Source: Labyrinthula sp. Ha (taxonomy: Eukaryota > Sar > Bigyra > Labyrinthulida > Labyrinthulaceae). Taken from it: a stretch of 64,000 bases of DNA. The notes under the pieces were generated by a model. That model worked only from the letters and a program-made list of their open reading frames with translations. It made no database searches and was not told where the DNA came from. The DNA lies in NCBI GenBank assembly GCA_015227615.1, contig JAALGZ010000021.1, forward strand, positions 248,001-312,000, written 5' to 3'. Shown here piece after piece: positions 1 to 11,800 of this stretch. How positions within the stretch are numbered: position 1 is the first letter of the stretch; the number at the start of each line of letters is the position of its first letter. Position numbers and translations under genes: made by a program.

Positions 1-1
1 T

Positions 2-88
2 TTTCTAAACCAGCAAGCTAATGAAGAAGAACCTCAAGATATCGATGAAGTGGGAACTATGGATAAGACTTCAGATAATTTCCCATGA
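2..88 (+). other. possible 3' tail of a gene entering from the left edge
   Basis: A frame open from the first bases of the window gives 28 acidic, polar codons (several Glu, Asp and Asn) and ends in TGA at 86-88. The composition looks like the hydrophilic tail of a protein, but 28 codons is within what chance allows. It could also be remnant element sequence. Low confidence. Confidence 0.2.
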
Positions 89-1733
89 AAGCTGGAAAAG
101 TCAAAGTTTGATAAATCCAGGGATTGAGTGTTAGGAAGCTCCTTATGACCACGAAGCGGTTTTTATGAAATGGATGTTTAGGAATTGCTTTAGGATGTTT
201 CTTAGTTTTTACCTAAGTTAAGAGTCATTAATATTCATTGCAACTTTGTATTATTCATATGAGGGAACGCAAAAAGAGACTAAGTAACAATTACATATAC
301 TTTCAGCTTTCAGTTATATCGTATTAAAATATTACCATTTTTCGAATGGCGCCTGTTCTTTTTGCTAGGTATGTAGGGGTTTTCCTAATTGAAGATACAC
401 TCGAGGCTCCCTAAGTGCTACCAGATTTGCCGAGTGTGTTTTGAAGCAATTCTCGATGTTGGTGAGCTGTGGAGGAATAATTACGTGTTGATGGTTAAAT
501 TGGTGGTTTTTGAATATTTCTATGTGAGGAGCCTATTAAGTAGACTGAATGAAACCTATATATATTAAGTTTCTGAGTAGTATAAAAAACTTATCTGGGT
601 CTCAACGCACACAATTTGATAACTAGGGTTCATTCTCACTCTATGCTCCAGAGTGCAACTCTCCTTAAAGGATCCTAGAAATGCTAAGCTGCTTTATTGC
701 TTCTAAGGTTAAGATGAATTTAATGTTCCGTATCTATCTAAAAGTTTTATATGACTTGATTATACAGGTTTTGTCTACCCTGATTAATTGAGATTTTTAA
801 CCATAATATAAACAATATCAACAGAGACAAAACAAATTCATTCTTACTTGATATAGTCAAACAGGTCCACATGTGAGTATAATAGTGCGCCCCCATTTCT
901 TATAGAAATCACTAAAGTTTGATAAACCCTACTAGATTGCAATATAATATCCACAGTGATTATAGGTACTTTTAAAGATCACAATATTACTCGAAGAATC
1001 TACTTCAGAAATATTTATAAAAGGATCAAAGCCGGAAACCAAGTAAAACTATATCATGCCAAATTCTTCAAAGAATCAAGGTTTTATAATTTTTCGTAAT
1101 ATTTCAAAGCAGCATAGTCGCTTTGATAGAATCATGAGTTTGTCTAATACAATTTTGCTCTCTCCTCTAAGGCTTATGCACATCACAATTTTTTCTGGAA
1201 TTTATCCCTTAGGTGCTATAAGTTGGAGTTAACAACACAATTTATTAATCGTCTCAAAACTTACTATATAGCTTCTAGTATGAGAAAGTTTTAAATAGCA
1301 ATAATATTGTTTTTTGAAGAAAAGTATGTATTTTGTGTTATTTAAGCTTTAGGTGGTTTTGCCTCCCTTGGGTAAAGAATACAATATATATATATCGACT
1401 CTGTAACTTTTATCTATATAACGCTACTTAGAGGAAAGCGAAGAAAACCTCTAAGACGTTCCCCATATCTAACTATTGCCCATTAATATAAAATAAATAT
1501 TTTTTAGTTGCATTTTGAGTATGGTAGTATATTGTTGGAAAAGAACATTTTTAACTTGAGGAAATACAAAAACAGTTTAATAGAAAGGCACTCAAAGTTG
1601 AAAATGAATGTACCTTTGTTTTTTAGTTTCACAACAAAGCGTTTTGGATTTAGTATTCAGTCGAATTTTTCCATATCGCATTCGTTGAAAATAATCCTGA
1701 ATATATTTAATTTAAAATTTTAATTTTATTTTG
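89..1733. other. non-coding stretch, no gene seen
   Basis: AT-rich sequence with stops in all frames apart from one 71-codon frame near 1508-1723 that lacks any family signature and looks accidental. No tRNA, repeat or element ends were recognised. Confidence 0.5.
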
Positions 1734-2408
1734 CTATAAACTTAAAAAACAACTATCTAGTTGGCAAAATCCAGTTCTTTCTTTAAAATGTTCTTCTGTC
1801 TCATTGAAAAAGTTACTCCTGATAGATAAATAAGTAAGGGCAGTATAATTTCTAAATGCATCATCTTCAACAAACTCGATAGAGTTATAACTTAGGAAAA
1901 GATATTCAAGTGAAGAAGAAAGAATACCAGAACAAAAATCATCCACAAAAATAGTACTAATTTGATTATTGTAAAATTCAACTGAATATAAACTACTTCT
2001 TATTGCGTTCAGATCAGGAGTTTCTTGTAAGCCCATTGAGTTGAGAGAGATCCTTTTTAAGTTTGTTAATTTAGGAAATATTTCTTCAGTAAGCTGTCCA
2101 ATCCATAAGTTTCCGTAACTTAGAGTGACTCCTTCTATCTGTTCTTCATTTCCTTTAAAAATATCTTCTGGTAAAGTTGAAATTTCAGCAAAACTAACAC
2201 GAACACTATTTAATTTTGGCAAATTTCGAGACCCAAAAAAAGAATTTTGATAAACTGCTTCTGTAGAAAAGCTAGAAGATACTGATTCAACGTTATAAAA
2301 TATAGGTTCTCCACTTTTTGTTACAAATGCATCTTCAGAAACAATCTCTGCTTTATCCCATCTAACTGTAAAAAAAATCAGAAGTATAATTAAGACCAGT
2401 AATTTCAA
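1734..2408 (-). CDS. LRR-like protein or second exon of the upstream LRR gene
   Basis: About 224 residues with spaced Leu/Ile/Asn positions typical of leucine-rich repeats (units such as L..L.YN.I..., residues about 70-200). The frame begins with TTG, not ATG, and is open without a stop back to the TGA that ends the upstream LRR gene; it contains no ATG before residue 115 or so. Its first 20-30 residues are nearly all Leu, Ile, Phe and Val. Read as protein this is a signal peptide or membrane helix; read as DNA it is a pyrimidine-rich tract ending TTTTACAG at 2366, which looks like a 3' splice site. I therefore favour the view that codons from about 2365 downward are a second exon of the neighbouring gene. 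It ends in TAG. A decayed gene is the other option. Confidence 0.55.
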   Translation of the reverse strand: MKLLVLIILLIFFTVRWDKAEIVSEDAFVTKSGEPIFYNVESVSSSFSTEAVYQNSFFGSRNLPKLNSVRVSFAEISTLPEDIFKGNEEQIEGVTLSYGNLWIGQLTEEIFPKLTNLKRISLNSMGLQETPDLNAIRSSLYSVEFYNNQISTIFVDDFCSGILSSSLEYLFLSYNSIEFVEDDAFRNYTALTYLSIRSNFFNETEEHFKERTGFCQLDSCFLSL

Positions 2409-2506
2409 AAAGATAAGGAGGTATAAAAGTAGAAGAAAGTGAAAAACTACTCAATGATCCTTTTTTTTAATTTCTAGAACTGCTTGATAAGTATCTTGCA
2501 TAGTAC
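2366..2506 (-). other. candidate spliceosomal intron joining two LRR frames
   Basis: On the minus strand a GT at 2506 follows the first base of a codon and an AG at 2366 precedes the second base of a codon, so removing these 141 nt keeps frame. The segment includes the lone TGA and the pyrimidine-rich run. The 3' site (T8 then ACAG) is strong; the 5' site (GTACTA) is weak. No other intron is evident in the window, so there is no local consensus to compare with. Confidence 0.3.
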
Positions 2507-3701
2507 AAATATCATTTTCATATATAGAAAGATCTGTTTCACCAAAAAGATCAATACAAGACTCAAAAGAGTGATCTCGAAATCTAACAGAATAATCTTT
2601 TCTTTCTAAACCCATTCTGGGTTTTATAGATGAATCACATTCTATATAATTTGCTTCATATATATAAAAAATTTCAATATTTGGAAAATTAATAAAAAAA
2701 TTATTTGGAATAATAACTGAGTTTTTATTCTTAAACCCCAAAGTTTTAATTCCCAAAAACTTTTCATCAGATGGATAATTTGACAGTGAGACTAAATTTC
2801 CAGCAACTAAGCTATTTAAAAAAGTAAACTTTTCCAATAAGTGAAAAGGAAAATCTGTACCAAGTGAGTTAAAAAACTCTAGATTAGTTACACCGTGTAG
2901 TATTTTTTCTGATAAGTTACTTGCAGAGAAAGTAGCAAAACCATCTACTGTGAGATGATTTATTTTCCAGTTTCTAAATTTCTGCACTAATTTTGTCGCA
3001 TCTAAATTATTCTCTTCACTTGATATTAATATAAGTTCTAATTTTTCAACATCTTCCTTAAAATTCTGGTTAATTTTTATTTCATTTATATTCGTAAACT
3101 GAAATTCAATCCAACTAGGATAATCTTCATGAAAAACATCAATCGAAAACGTATTTTTTGGAACAGATAATATATTTCCATTTGTACAAGAAGTATATTT
3201 TTCAACAAATTTGTTCCAAGTTCCAATTTCTTTTCCGTCTGTTGCTTTTAAAGCATGTCTATGTAGTTTAACATTATCTTCAAGTTCAAGAATAATATAT
3301 CTATATGCAGATTCAGATAGTCCAATATTGCATTGAAAGGCAAATGCAGGAATATTACCACTAATATTTAGTTTGTACGTTAAAAAGTCAATATTTTCTA
3401 AGTTTTCCAAGACATATGTATCCCACTCTTGATTCTTTTCTTTTGCACAATATTCCTTTATTTCACTTGTAGTGAAATACAGTTGATCTTTCTTTTCCAT
3501 ATTTCTCAAGAGAAAAAATTGTACTAAAATAACAAGTCCTGTAAAGAAAGATATAATAAAAAAATATTTTATTCTCTCACTCTTAGAACTTTCTGTTTGA
3601 TTCTCTTCTTTTGGGATTGTTCCTACCGGAAGATCTTTCTTATCTAAAGAAGCTACAGGATTTACAATACTGGCTACTGTTAAGCTTGTTTCTGAATTCA
3701 T
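2451..3701 (-). CDS. single-pass membrane protein with LRR-like ectodomain
   Basis: 416 residues from an ATG in an A-rich context (gagaaaaATG). Residues 1-45 are polar and lysine/serine-rich, 46-65 form one clear transmembrane helix followed by RNMEKKD, which suggests a type II protein with a short cytosolic tail. From about residue 200 onward there are irregular leucine-rich units (L.LI.., L.FF..L, F.L..L..) rather than canonical LRRs. Several cysteines (about 115, 173, 355, 380, 397) could form disulfides in an exported domain. It ends in TGA, the only host frame here that does, and the next LRR frame continues in the same register after 14 codons. The N-terminal ATG is secure; the true C-terminus is not. 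Function unknown, perhaps a surface recognition protein. Confidence 0.7.
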   Translation of the reverse strand: MNSETSLTVASIVNPVASLDKKDLPVGTIPKEENQTESSKSERIKYFFIISFFTGLVILVQFFLLRNMEKKDQLYFTTSEIKEYCAKEKNQEWDTYVLENLENIDFLTYKLNISGNIPAFAFQCNIGLSESAYRYIILELEDNVKLHRHALKATDGKEIGTWNKFVEKYTSCTNGNILSVPKNTFSIDVFHEDYPSWIEFQFTNINEIKINQNFKEDVEKLELILISSEENNLDATKLVQKFRNWKINHLTVDGFATFSASNLSEKILHGVTNLEFFNSLGTDFPFHLLEKFTFLNSLVAGNLVSLSNYPSDEKFLGIKTLGFKNKNSVIIPNNFFINFPNIEIFYIYEANYIECDSSIKPRMGLERKDYSVRFRDHSFESCIDLFGETDLSIYENDICTMQDTYQAVLEIKKKDH

Positions 3702-3815
3702 TTTTCTCTATTTGTTTTTGGTTTCGTTTAATTTAAACACAACTGTAGAATTCAGACACCTTTCTATATTAATCGTAAAACATTCTTCTATATCATGTAA
3801 AGTTTCTTATCTTGC

Positions 3816-3901
3816 TTAACGTTAACTATCGGGAAACTAATCTCTAAGTTTTACTTAAAATTTTCTGCGCTTGGATTAATAAACACAAAATTAACGTTAA
3901 C
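3816..3901. promoter_or_regulatory. two TTAACGTTAAC palindromic motifs upstream of the LRR gene
   Basis: The 11-mer TTAACGTTAAC, whose first ten bases are a perfect palindrome, occurs at 3816-3826 and again at 3891-3901, 75 bp apart (about seven helical turns) and 115-200 bp upstream of the LRR gene's ATG. The AACGTT/AACG core resembles MYB-type recognition sites. Spacing and position suggest regulation; binding is inference. Confidence 0.35.
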
Positions 3902-6900
3902 AACTATGAATGAGCAAATGATAAGAAACATGAAAATCAGTATTTTTACGCTTTTATTTTGGGCATCGGGTTCTCAGAGATCCGAATTTGGAAAGCAATT
4001 ACAATAAATGAAACTGCAGCTTTGTGGCCATGAAGCCCAAACTTGTGAAAAGAAAAAAAATATAAATGAAAAGCAAGAAAACAAATCTCAAAAGAGCCTG
4101 AAAAGGAAGAAATAGATCTCCTATAAAAAGAAAGAATTGCTGAGCCAGAAGAATGGACCTTGTATATATAGTCGACACCAGAATCAATATTCAAAGTAAT
4201 TGAGGACGTAGTAGCAAACCCTTTTAAATGGAAAAAAGCTTCGTCCAACCACTTTTCAGAGCAAACACACAGAGAACCTTTGGATTTATTCAAATAATGT
4301 TACAAATGTGTAGTATAACTTTCATTTCCTCTAAGTTTATTACTTCTTGCTTGAACATTAAGCTCGATTTTCAACTTGGATAATACATATATCAAGTCAA
4401 GTGTTGAGGTCATCCAGGTCTTGAGGTAAAAGACAAAAAAAATAAAAAAAAATTAATTCTAAGCTAAGCCTCAAAACATAGATATGGTTAGGTTCCTAAG
4501 ACTCACTAACAATCCCTTAACAGCCGTGGAAGTGGCACTTCAGCGAGATTTTCCAGGGATTTGATTCAACAAGAGTTATAGGTGAATTAGGAAGAGCTAG
4601 AGAAGAAGGAAAGATTCAGAAGATACAAATATTCAAATACTATTGTATACTTGGCGGAATGTTTAATTAAAGGTGACAATTCTGAAATGTATTCTAATAA
4701 CCATTCGGAAGAGAGTTTAAAGCTTAAATGTTTAATATCTTAGGTTGTTCTCTACGATAGTCTACAACCATACACACCCTGCTCCCCATTTCCATCCTTT
4801 AAATTAAAAATATACTGTCTAAAACCCAATGCAAGGATAGTTATTCTTCCATCCTAAGTAGGCTAGGAACTACAGTTAGGTTCTTAGCAAAACCTAACAC
4901 TTTCCTCTCTTTACCCATGCCCACGATGAGCCATTAAATCAACGAGCAACCAACCCTTCCTTGCATATTTTATGTACCTTCGCTCCAAGCCTTTTGCTAT
5001 CTCTCCTAAAAATAAAAGACAACCGAATTTTTCCATTCTAGCCTTTATTCTTTCTCTTGGCTTTGAAATAAAAGTTATGGGGATTCTTTTTGGGCAATTT
5101 TTCCTCTTAGCCTCTCATTCCGGAATGTCATCTATGTTTGGTGTTCAGCCTACATGCATTAGATCCTGCTCTCAGCAGAAATATACTTCCATCTTCATCT
5201 AAGTAAAAGTGGTTGCAAATTTCTCTTCTGAATGTGCATAAATGAATTGAATGCTGTTAAGAATTAGTTTCCCCATCCGTTTTACATATTTTCTTCCATT
5301 ATTTTTATCAACTTGCCCTGAATTCCCATCCTCATCTGGATAACTTATCTTCCTGCGATATTTGTAGTAATGAGGTTTGTTTTAGTAGTTTTCTGTTAAT
5401 GTTTCTGCGCAATTTGCCTAACCAATGAAATAATTCAACGAAGCAGATTAAAGTGACCTTTGGTAGGTTAGCCTCCATAAATCATACCTCTTTATTTTTA
5501 CGCAGGCCTATTGGGATTTCTTAAAAACTGTACCATGGTTCAGTGTCACAAAAATATGGTAACTGTATTTTGTAAACGTTTGGGATATACATAAGAGTTA
5601 TTATTGATTCACCAGAGCAAAGTGAAAGCTTTGCAATTTGGGCAGAAAACACATTAAACATATTCTAAAAATAACATACAACAGCTAAAAACATTAGTAA
5701 AAGCTTTTTTAGAATGTAAAAACTAGCGTTGTATAGAGCAACATAAAACTAATCAATTTGCTATTTCGGTTTAATCTTATCTCTGATAATGTATTCTACT
5801 AAGAAAAGCGCTAGGGTTATAAAAAAAACACAGTGATTCAACTTACGTAATTACAAATACTAAATATTCAAGGTGAAAAAAACAAGAATATCACACTCCT
5901 ACCTGTATTAGATTCTGCTTCAGTATTCTGTCAACATGGAGTACCTAATATATATATTACGAGCAGTTAGTCAATTAATCATTGTACCTAAAATTAATTT
6001 TGGTAGTTCTCATATTAATAGTTACATTATGTAACTACTCAATTATTGATATACATCAAGTTCAGGGACCCCTAAGGTGAAATGCTAATCCATTTGCCAG
6101 CTATGCACATACATAAACTTAATAATTTTTCCTAAGAGATTTCGAACTTTAAGGAAAGCGCTTAAGAGTTAGACAAGTTGAATACAGTATTTCTCTAAGT
6201 CAATGTAAGTTAAATGACAGACTTCCATGTCTAAGCCAAGCTAATTTTAAATATAACAAAGATTACACGAAGTAAAGCAAGTCAGTCTAGGTCACAATTA
6301 TATTTCCTAAAAGTTGGTAAAGTCTAGTATAAATCTTCAATCTATATGCCCCAGGAGGAATAGTTTCTAAACAAGTTGCCTTCTAGTCATTAACTAGACA
6401 GCAGCTAACCGGTACCTTGAACTGGTCCGAAGAAAATACAAAACCTGCTTATTCCTTTAAGAAATGCTGTCCTGTTTAATGGTTAAGAGCGAGGTTTCAC
6501 ATATGGATTCCAGTATTTGAGTGTTTCAGCAGGAATAGACCTAGAAAATTAACTCTTGGTTCTGCAATTTTCAAGAAGAAAGAAGTACTCATAAAACTAA
6601 GGACGAGCAACTATTCAAATACCAACTCTTTTTCTTAAGCAGTAGTTGGTTTTCTAGACGGCTATTGTAACTGTTTCCAATTAACTAAATAAATATATAT
6701 GTCATCCTAGAAAAAACAGGTTATTAATCCAGCGTTGTGTATTGATTATGAAACGTTTATTGTCTTATAATTCTTTATGACATTCATATAACGGAAGTGC
6801 TACGTTGCGCTAGTTGCAGTGAAAATTTTTATTTTTTTTTGAAAGTAATAAGCTTGGTCTATTACGACCAGGAAGCTCGAAAAGTGTTGGTAACCTGTAC

Positions 6901-7673
6901 AAAACAGAATTTACTAGAGTACCTCATTTAGAGATCCATAACCTACATCTATTAAATTGGAAAGCCATGTCGTACAATATAATTTCGAAGTCAAATATAT
7001 CTTTACATAAAAAATAATTTCAAGAGAAAGCTAACATGGCTACTCAAGACTAGAGTACACTGGTAACAATAACACAATAAATTGATAACCTGAAAACCCC
7101 AAACATTCTATTGAATTAATAGGAATCCTTAGACATTAAGTTCTTACTCATTTTTTCAGGTGCTCTTTTCAAGTATATTATTTCACTCACTTTCGTTTAT
7201 ATTTCTTCTGTTTCTAATAATACCTTTGGTATATAAAACTTCTAATAAGTTTCTTAGATATATCTTCTGCCATGTGTACATATATAACCACAATCACGAC
7301 CGAATAAATACGAGATAGAATATATCAATACAAAATATCTCATCTAGATCATAAAAGTATTCTCGATTAGATTAATGTCTCATATATATTTATTTATTAT
7401 TCAGATTCCCTGCTTTTATTACTACTTGAGACAAGATATTGTTTATATTTATATCTCACAAATATTCTCGATAACTTTATATCACATGGGTTTAATAATA
7501 CCAGCTGTCGAATAGATGCAGGAACTTCTGAATGTCCCGTATTTAACATATTAAAATTTTAGTTGTGCCCATGTGAAATTATTATATATAATTTCGGCAG
7601 TGATATATTTTTGAGCCGGCAGAATCACAAAAAAAGCAAAGAGACAAAACTGAAGCAGCAAGAGACAAGTAAA
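3902..7673. other. non-coding stretch, possible traces of old elements
   Basis: No convincing gene. Long AT-rich sequence with scattered stops. On the minus strand around 4900-5200 the conceptual translation has a run resembling the Arg/Gly/His-rich tail seen after reverse transcriptase in some LINEs, but it is badly broken and only suggestive. The last 400 bp before the isomerase gene are especially AT-rich with TATATAA-like runs and probably hold its promoter. Confidence 0.4.
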
Positions 7674-8894
7674 ATGAATCTGTTTCAACTAAAGAACGAA
7701 ACTCAAACATACGCATGGGGAAAATTAGGAATTTCATCTAAAGTAGCTCAGCTTTTAAGTTCCTCTGGCTCCGTCCCTTGTTTAGAAGACACACCCTATG
7801 CAGAACTCTGGATGGGAACACATGTGAATGGTCCCTCAAAACTTGTCTTTAAAGAGAAAGAAATCTTGTTAAAAGAATTCTTAACTGAGCATCCGCATCT
7901 TTTATCTACGAAGGAAATAGCTGGAAAACAAACTGGCGATTTAGTTTATTTACTTAAAGTTTTGTCAATAGAAAAACCACTGAGTATTCAAGTACATCCA
8001 AACAAACACAAAGCAAAAGAATTATTCAGAAAATTCCCAGAAATATATAAAGATGATAATCATAAACCGGAATTAGCACTTGCTTTAACCCCTTTTTCAG
8101 CTCTTGTTGGGTTTCAAAAGCATTGTGATATAAAAGCCAATATTTTAAATACACCTGAGTTAAAACAACTTCTTGAAGAAGAAAATAATATTTTTTTATC
8201 TCCTCAACAAAATCTAGATATAAAAAATTTATTTACAACTTTAATGTTTTCAAAAGAACATAATATTATTCAGAATACACAAAAGTTAATTCAAAGATTA
8301 GAACAAAAAGAAAACTTAACTAAAAGTGAAAAAACTGCACTTTATTTGAATAAATATTTTCCTTCTGATATTGGAATTTTTTGTTCTTTTTTTCTAAATA
8401 AGGTTGAGCTAAAGCAAGGACAAGCAATATTTTTAAAAGCTAATGTTCCACATGCTTATATATCTGGAGATATAATAGAAGTTATGGCAAGAAGTGATAA
8501 TGTAATAAGATGTGGTTTAACACCAAAATTTAGAGATGTACAAACACTTTGTGATATTGTTGATGTATCACCATTTGACAAGAAGAATATTCTTGAAGGA
8601 GTTGGATCTTCTGGAATAAAAAAGTATGGATCAGATGTGTGTAAAGATTTTGAAGTTGAGAAAATTGAAGTTGAAGTATGCCAAAGTCTTGAATTAGGTG
8701 TTTGTGACTATGGCTGTATCATATTGGTTTATAGTGGTTTAGTTGAGTTTGATACTGAGGGAGTTATGGGAGAAAGTGGCTATTCATGGTTTCAAGCGGC
8801 TGGAAGTAGTTGTAAAATTTTGAATAGGGGAGAAGAAAAAGCTATTCTGTTTAGAGCAAAGAAGGGAGAAAGTGATGTTAAAGAAGAACGTTAG
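7674..8894 (+). CDS. MPI: mannose-6-phosphate isomerase, type I
   Basis: Interconverts fructose-6-phosphate and mannose-6-phosphate in the cytosol, feeding GDP-mannose for glycosylation and wall polymers. 406 residues, close to the usual 400-440. The zinc ligands are visible: Gln106 and His108 in SIQVHPNKH, Glu133 in HKPELA, and His260 in NVPHAY. The family signature MARSDNVIRCGLTPKF follows, with the catalytic Arg279. The N-terminus has the family's YAWG and AELWMGTH motifs. The frame is open upstream to 7563 but without an ATG there; the ATG at 7674 sits in the A-rich context aagtaaaATG shared with other genes here and starts exactly where family homology begins. Residues 155-245 form the helical insertion typical of eukaryotic type I enzymes. 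Stop TAG. No introns. Confidence 0.95.
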   Translation: MNLFQLKNETQTYAWGKLGISSKVAQLLSSSGSVPCLEDTPYAELWMGTHVNGPSKLVFKEKEILLKEFLTEHPHLLSTKEIAGKQTGDLVYLLKVLSIEKPLSIQVHPNKHKAKELFRKFPEIYKDDNHKPELALALTPFSALVGFQKHCDIKANILNTPELKQLLEEENNIFLSPQQNLDIKNLFTTLMFSKEHNIIQNTQKLIQRLEQKENLTKSEKTALYLNKYFPSDIGIFCSFFLNKVELKQGQAIFLKANVPHAYISGDIIEVMARSDNVIRCGLTPKFRDVQTLCDIVDVSPFDKKNILEGVGSSGIKKYGSDVCKDFEVEKIEVEVCQSLELGVCDYGCIILVYSGLVEFDTEGVMGESGYSWFQAAGSSCKILNRGEEKAILFRAKKGESDVKEER

Positions 8895-11800
8895 GATAGT
8901 TTTTCTTTATATTTTTGTCAGGTTCGGTTTTAGTTAGTTATATTGTCAAAAGTGTTTTTTTCTTTTAGATGGAATATGAAGCTAGAAGTATACGTAAATT
9001 ATTTTAATAACTTGTTAAACCTATCGAGTTTACATAAAAGTAGTACATTTGAACTCAATAGAAAAAGAGAAATTGGAACTTTGTTAAGTTAGTAACCAAA
9101 GTTACGTCCTAACTGGAACAGACGTAAAGTTGAGATCAAGAACTAAGCTAATAAAACTAACAGGCTTATATTTTAAAGGAGTACGTTCTATAAAAAAGAA
9201 CTTCTAAGGACTAAAAATATATGTTCACAGCCAATATTGGAATCATGAAAAATATCTTAAGAGCAATGCCATGTGTTAGCCTGGATAATGTGCTCACTAA
9301 CTTCATGGCAATAAATTCTATTGCGATTGGTGGATTTGAGTTCTGTAATCATTACTGGCTTACTGGAGACTTGTTTCCATTGTTTAGTTTCTAGAAAGTG
9401 TAATGAAAATTAATTCTTGCCAGTTATTTTTTTAGTTTCAGTAGAAAAATATAACTATTTCTTCATGTCCTGTTAACAATTCATATATAAAAATAGGTCA
9501 TGTTTAAAAAAAGATTTCTTATTTGATTAGTTCCTACACAGTCCTGTTGTGGTTGACGCATATGATCCTTGAACTCAATGAAAGAAACGCACACAGATTT
9601 CTGAAGGACATTTTATGCTACAATAGAAACTTCAAACTCTACTATATATCAGGGAAAATAATACTTGACTACAAGGACAAATTTATATTCAATTATTGAT
9701 AATGGGAGCTGAAAAGTTAAACTAGAAATATTCAGAGCGAATTGGATGAAGTTTGAGTATAAAATTGTTCAACTTTTCACTGAAGCTTCTTGTATATTCA
9801 AGGATTTTCATTTAGATTCAAAATATTTTATTTAACATGACTGAAAAAAGTATTAATAAGCTATCAGTATATCAACATGCATCCCAACTCCCAAGATATA
9901 TTGTTCTTCTAAGCTGATTTAGGCACTTTGGAGATCGCTTCCTCCATGTAGTTCATCTTATCTCCTTTTTCTTTACATGAAGAGAATATAGCTAATAAGA
10001 AGACTGAATGAAAATAGTTTGATGAGAGATATTGGTGGAAACATCGTTAAATGATTATTTTTGACTGGTTAATTTCAGTGATACTTTTATTGAAGAAAGA
10101 AATAAAGATGATGCTCTTTAGTTCTATAAAGGACAAGGTTATTGGAACCAAAGCAATATAGCAAACCTACATGAATTATAACTATGAAAAAATTTTTATA
10201 TAACCTTGCATTGGTCTAGGTTGAAAGGTCAAGAACTTAATGGATATTATGCTCGATTTATACGAAGGTATATTTTAGGTAAGTGAAAGGTGTTTCAAAA
10301 GGGCTATAGCTAGAGTAAAGGAGGGTTACCTCAATCGTCAGCGGCTAATACTAAATGTGGGTACTATACAACCTGTTAGTGAACATATCTATATGTAGCA
10401 TTTCCTGTTTAGCGCCATGAATTGAGCTCATTTAGCATAAGTACCTGTTAAACTTCAAAAATTCACTGATAATGATTGATTCCTCCAGATTTCCATCAAA
10501 ATCAGATTTTAATCTAGCGGACTCAAAGCAAGATGGGTTTGGAGTAGATAGACACTTTGAAAAATACTGGATAACCTAAGCCTATCAATAGGCAGATAAT
10601 TAAATTACCTCCAAAACTAATGAGATATGTGATGCGGCTAAGGTTTCAAAGTTGAAACCGATCATTTCTGATATTATAAAGAGCAAAACATATAGCTAGT
10701 CACCAAGTTACAATATTGTTAACTAAGCATACAAAATACTTTTAGTTAGTAATATGTATAGTTCATGCACAATAACAGGTTAAAGATAACTCTCACTAGA
10801 TATTTGCATCTCCATACTTAATGCCCCAAAATTGTAGTTATTATAAGATACTGGTTCCTAAGTAACCTAGAGAAACAACGAGAATTTGAAACATTGAAAC
10901 TTTGTTTGTGTTAATTGGTTGATGAGACGAAGGCAAGCCTATTCCATCTTCAAAAAATCTGCGGCTAATGTGCTCTTGATATTGACACGCAGAAGCATTT
11001 TGTGGTATAAACATGTTTTACTGGAGGAATGCAATGTGATGAAGTTTCCTTTGCTGAACAACCGGAAAATTAACCCAAAAATATTTTTCACAATTTTAAG
11101 GGTATAACATTTCATATATAATATGTTTTCAAATGATTTCTTTATTTTTAAGATAAATCCGAAAAAAGAAATGGACTCACGTGAGGAGCAACAGTACTTA
11201 GATCGCTATCTAAAATTGACTTTTTAAGAGTTAACTTAGGATGCTGCAACGGAGATGTTATTTGAAGATAATAGATGGTGACCTAGAGCCCCGATAATCT
11301 CATTATACCTGAGGAGGGTTTGAAGATTTGAGGAAAACTCAGAAGAATATGATTCAGCCACTTGATCAGCAAACATGTGTTCGAAAGAAGGTGATTTCAG
11401 AGGAATTTATAAGTACAAGTCAAAACAAATAAGTTTTAGGGAAAGAATTTGGTTGCAACAAATTGTTTAGTTTTCATGCTTTGTTTAGAGATAATTCTGA
11501 AAATAGTGGGTTATTTTTTCGATCTTTAACATTCCACAAGGGTGGTACCACGCTTAAATATGATTTGATCAGAAGATATTTTTAATTAGTTTTCTTTTTT
11601 TTGAAATTTCCAACTAGAATTATAATGGGGTATTCTGTTGAAATATGAGAGGAGTGTTATTAAATTTTAATTTGGTGGTTAGAGTTTTATGAAATTTAAT
11701 ATTTAAAGTTACTAATCATATCAGCAAATTGCAAGTACGCATCGGGGCTACAAAAAATTGAGGGAGATATTGGTTAGTAATAATGTTATCTTGTTTTTTG

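Noticed and set aside
3946-4293. 115-codon minus-strand frame
   Set aside because: It overlaps a second frame on the same strand, has no motif and lies in AT-rich DNA with random-looking composition.
7563-7673. 37 extra in-frame codons upstream of the isomerase start
   Set aside because: They contain no ATG, begin at TTG, and show no similarity to the family; homology starts at the ATG at 7674.
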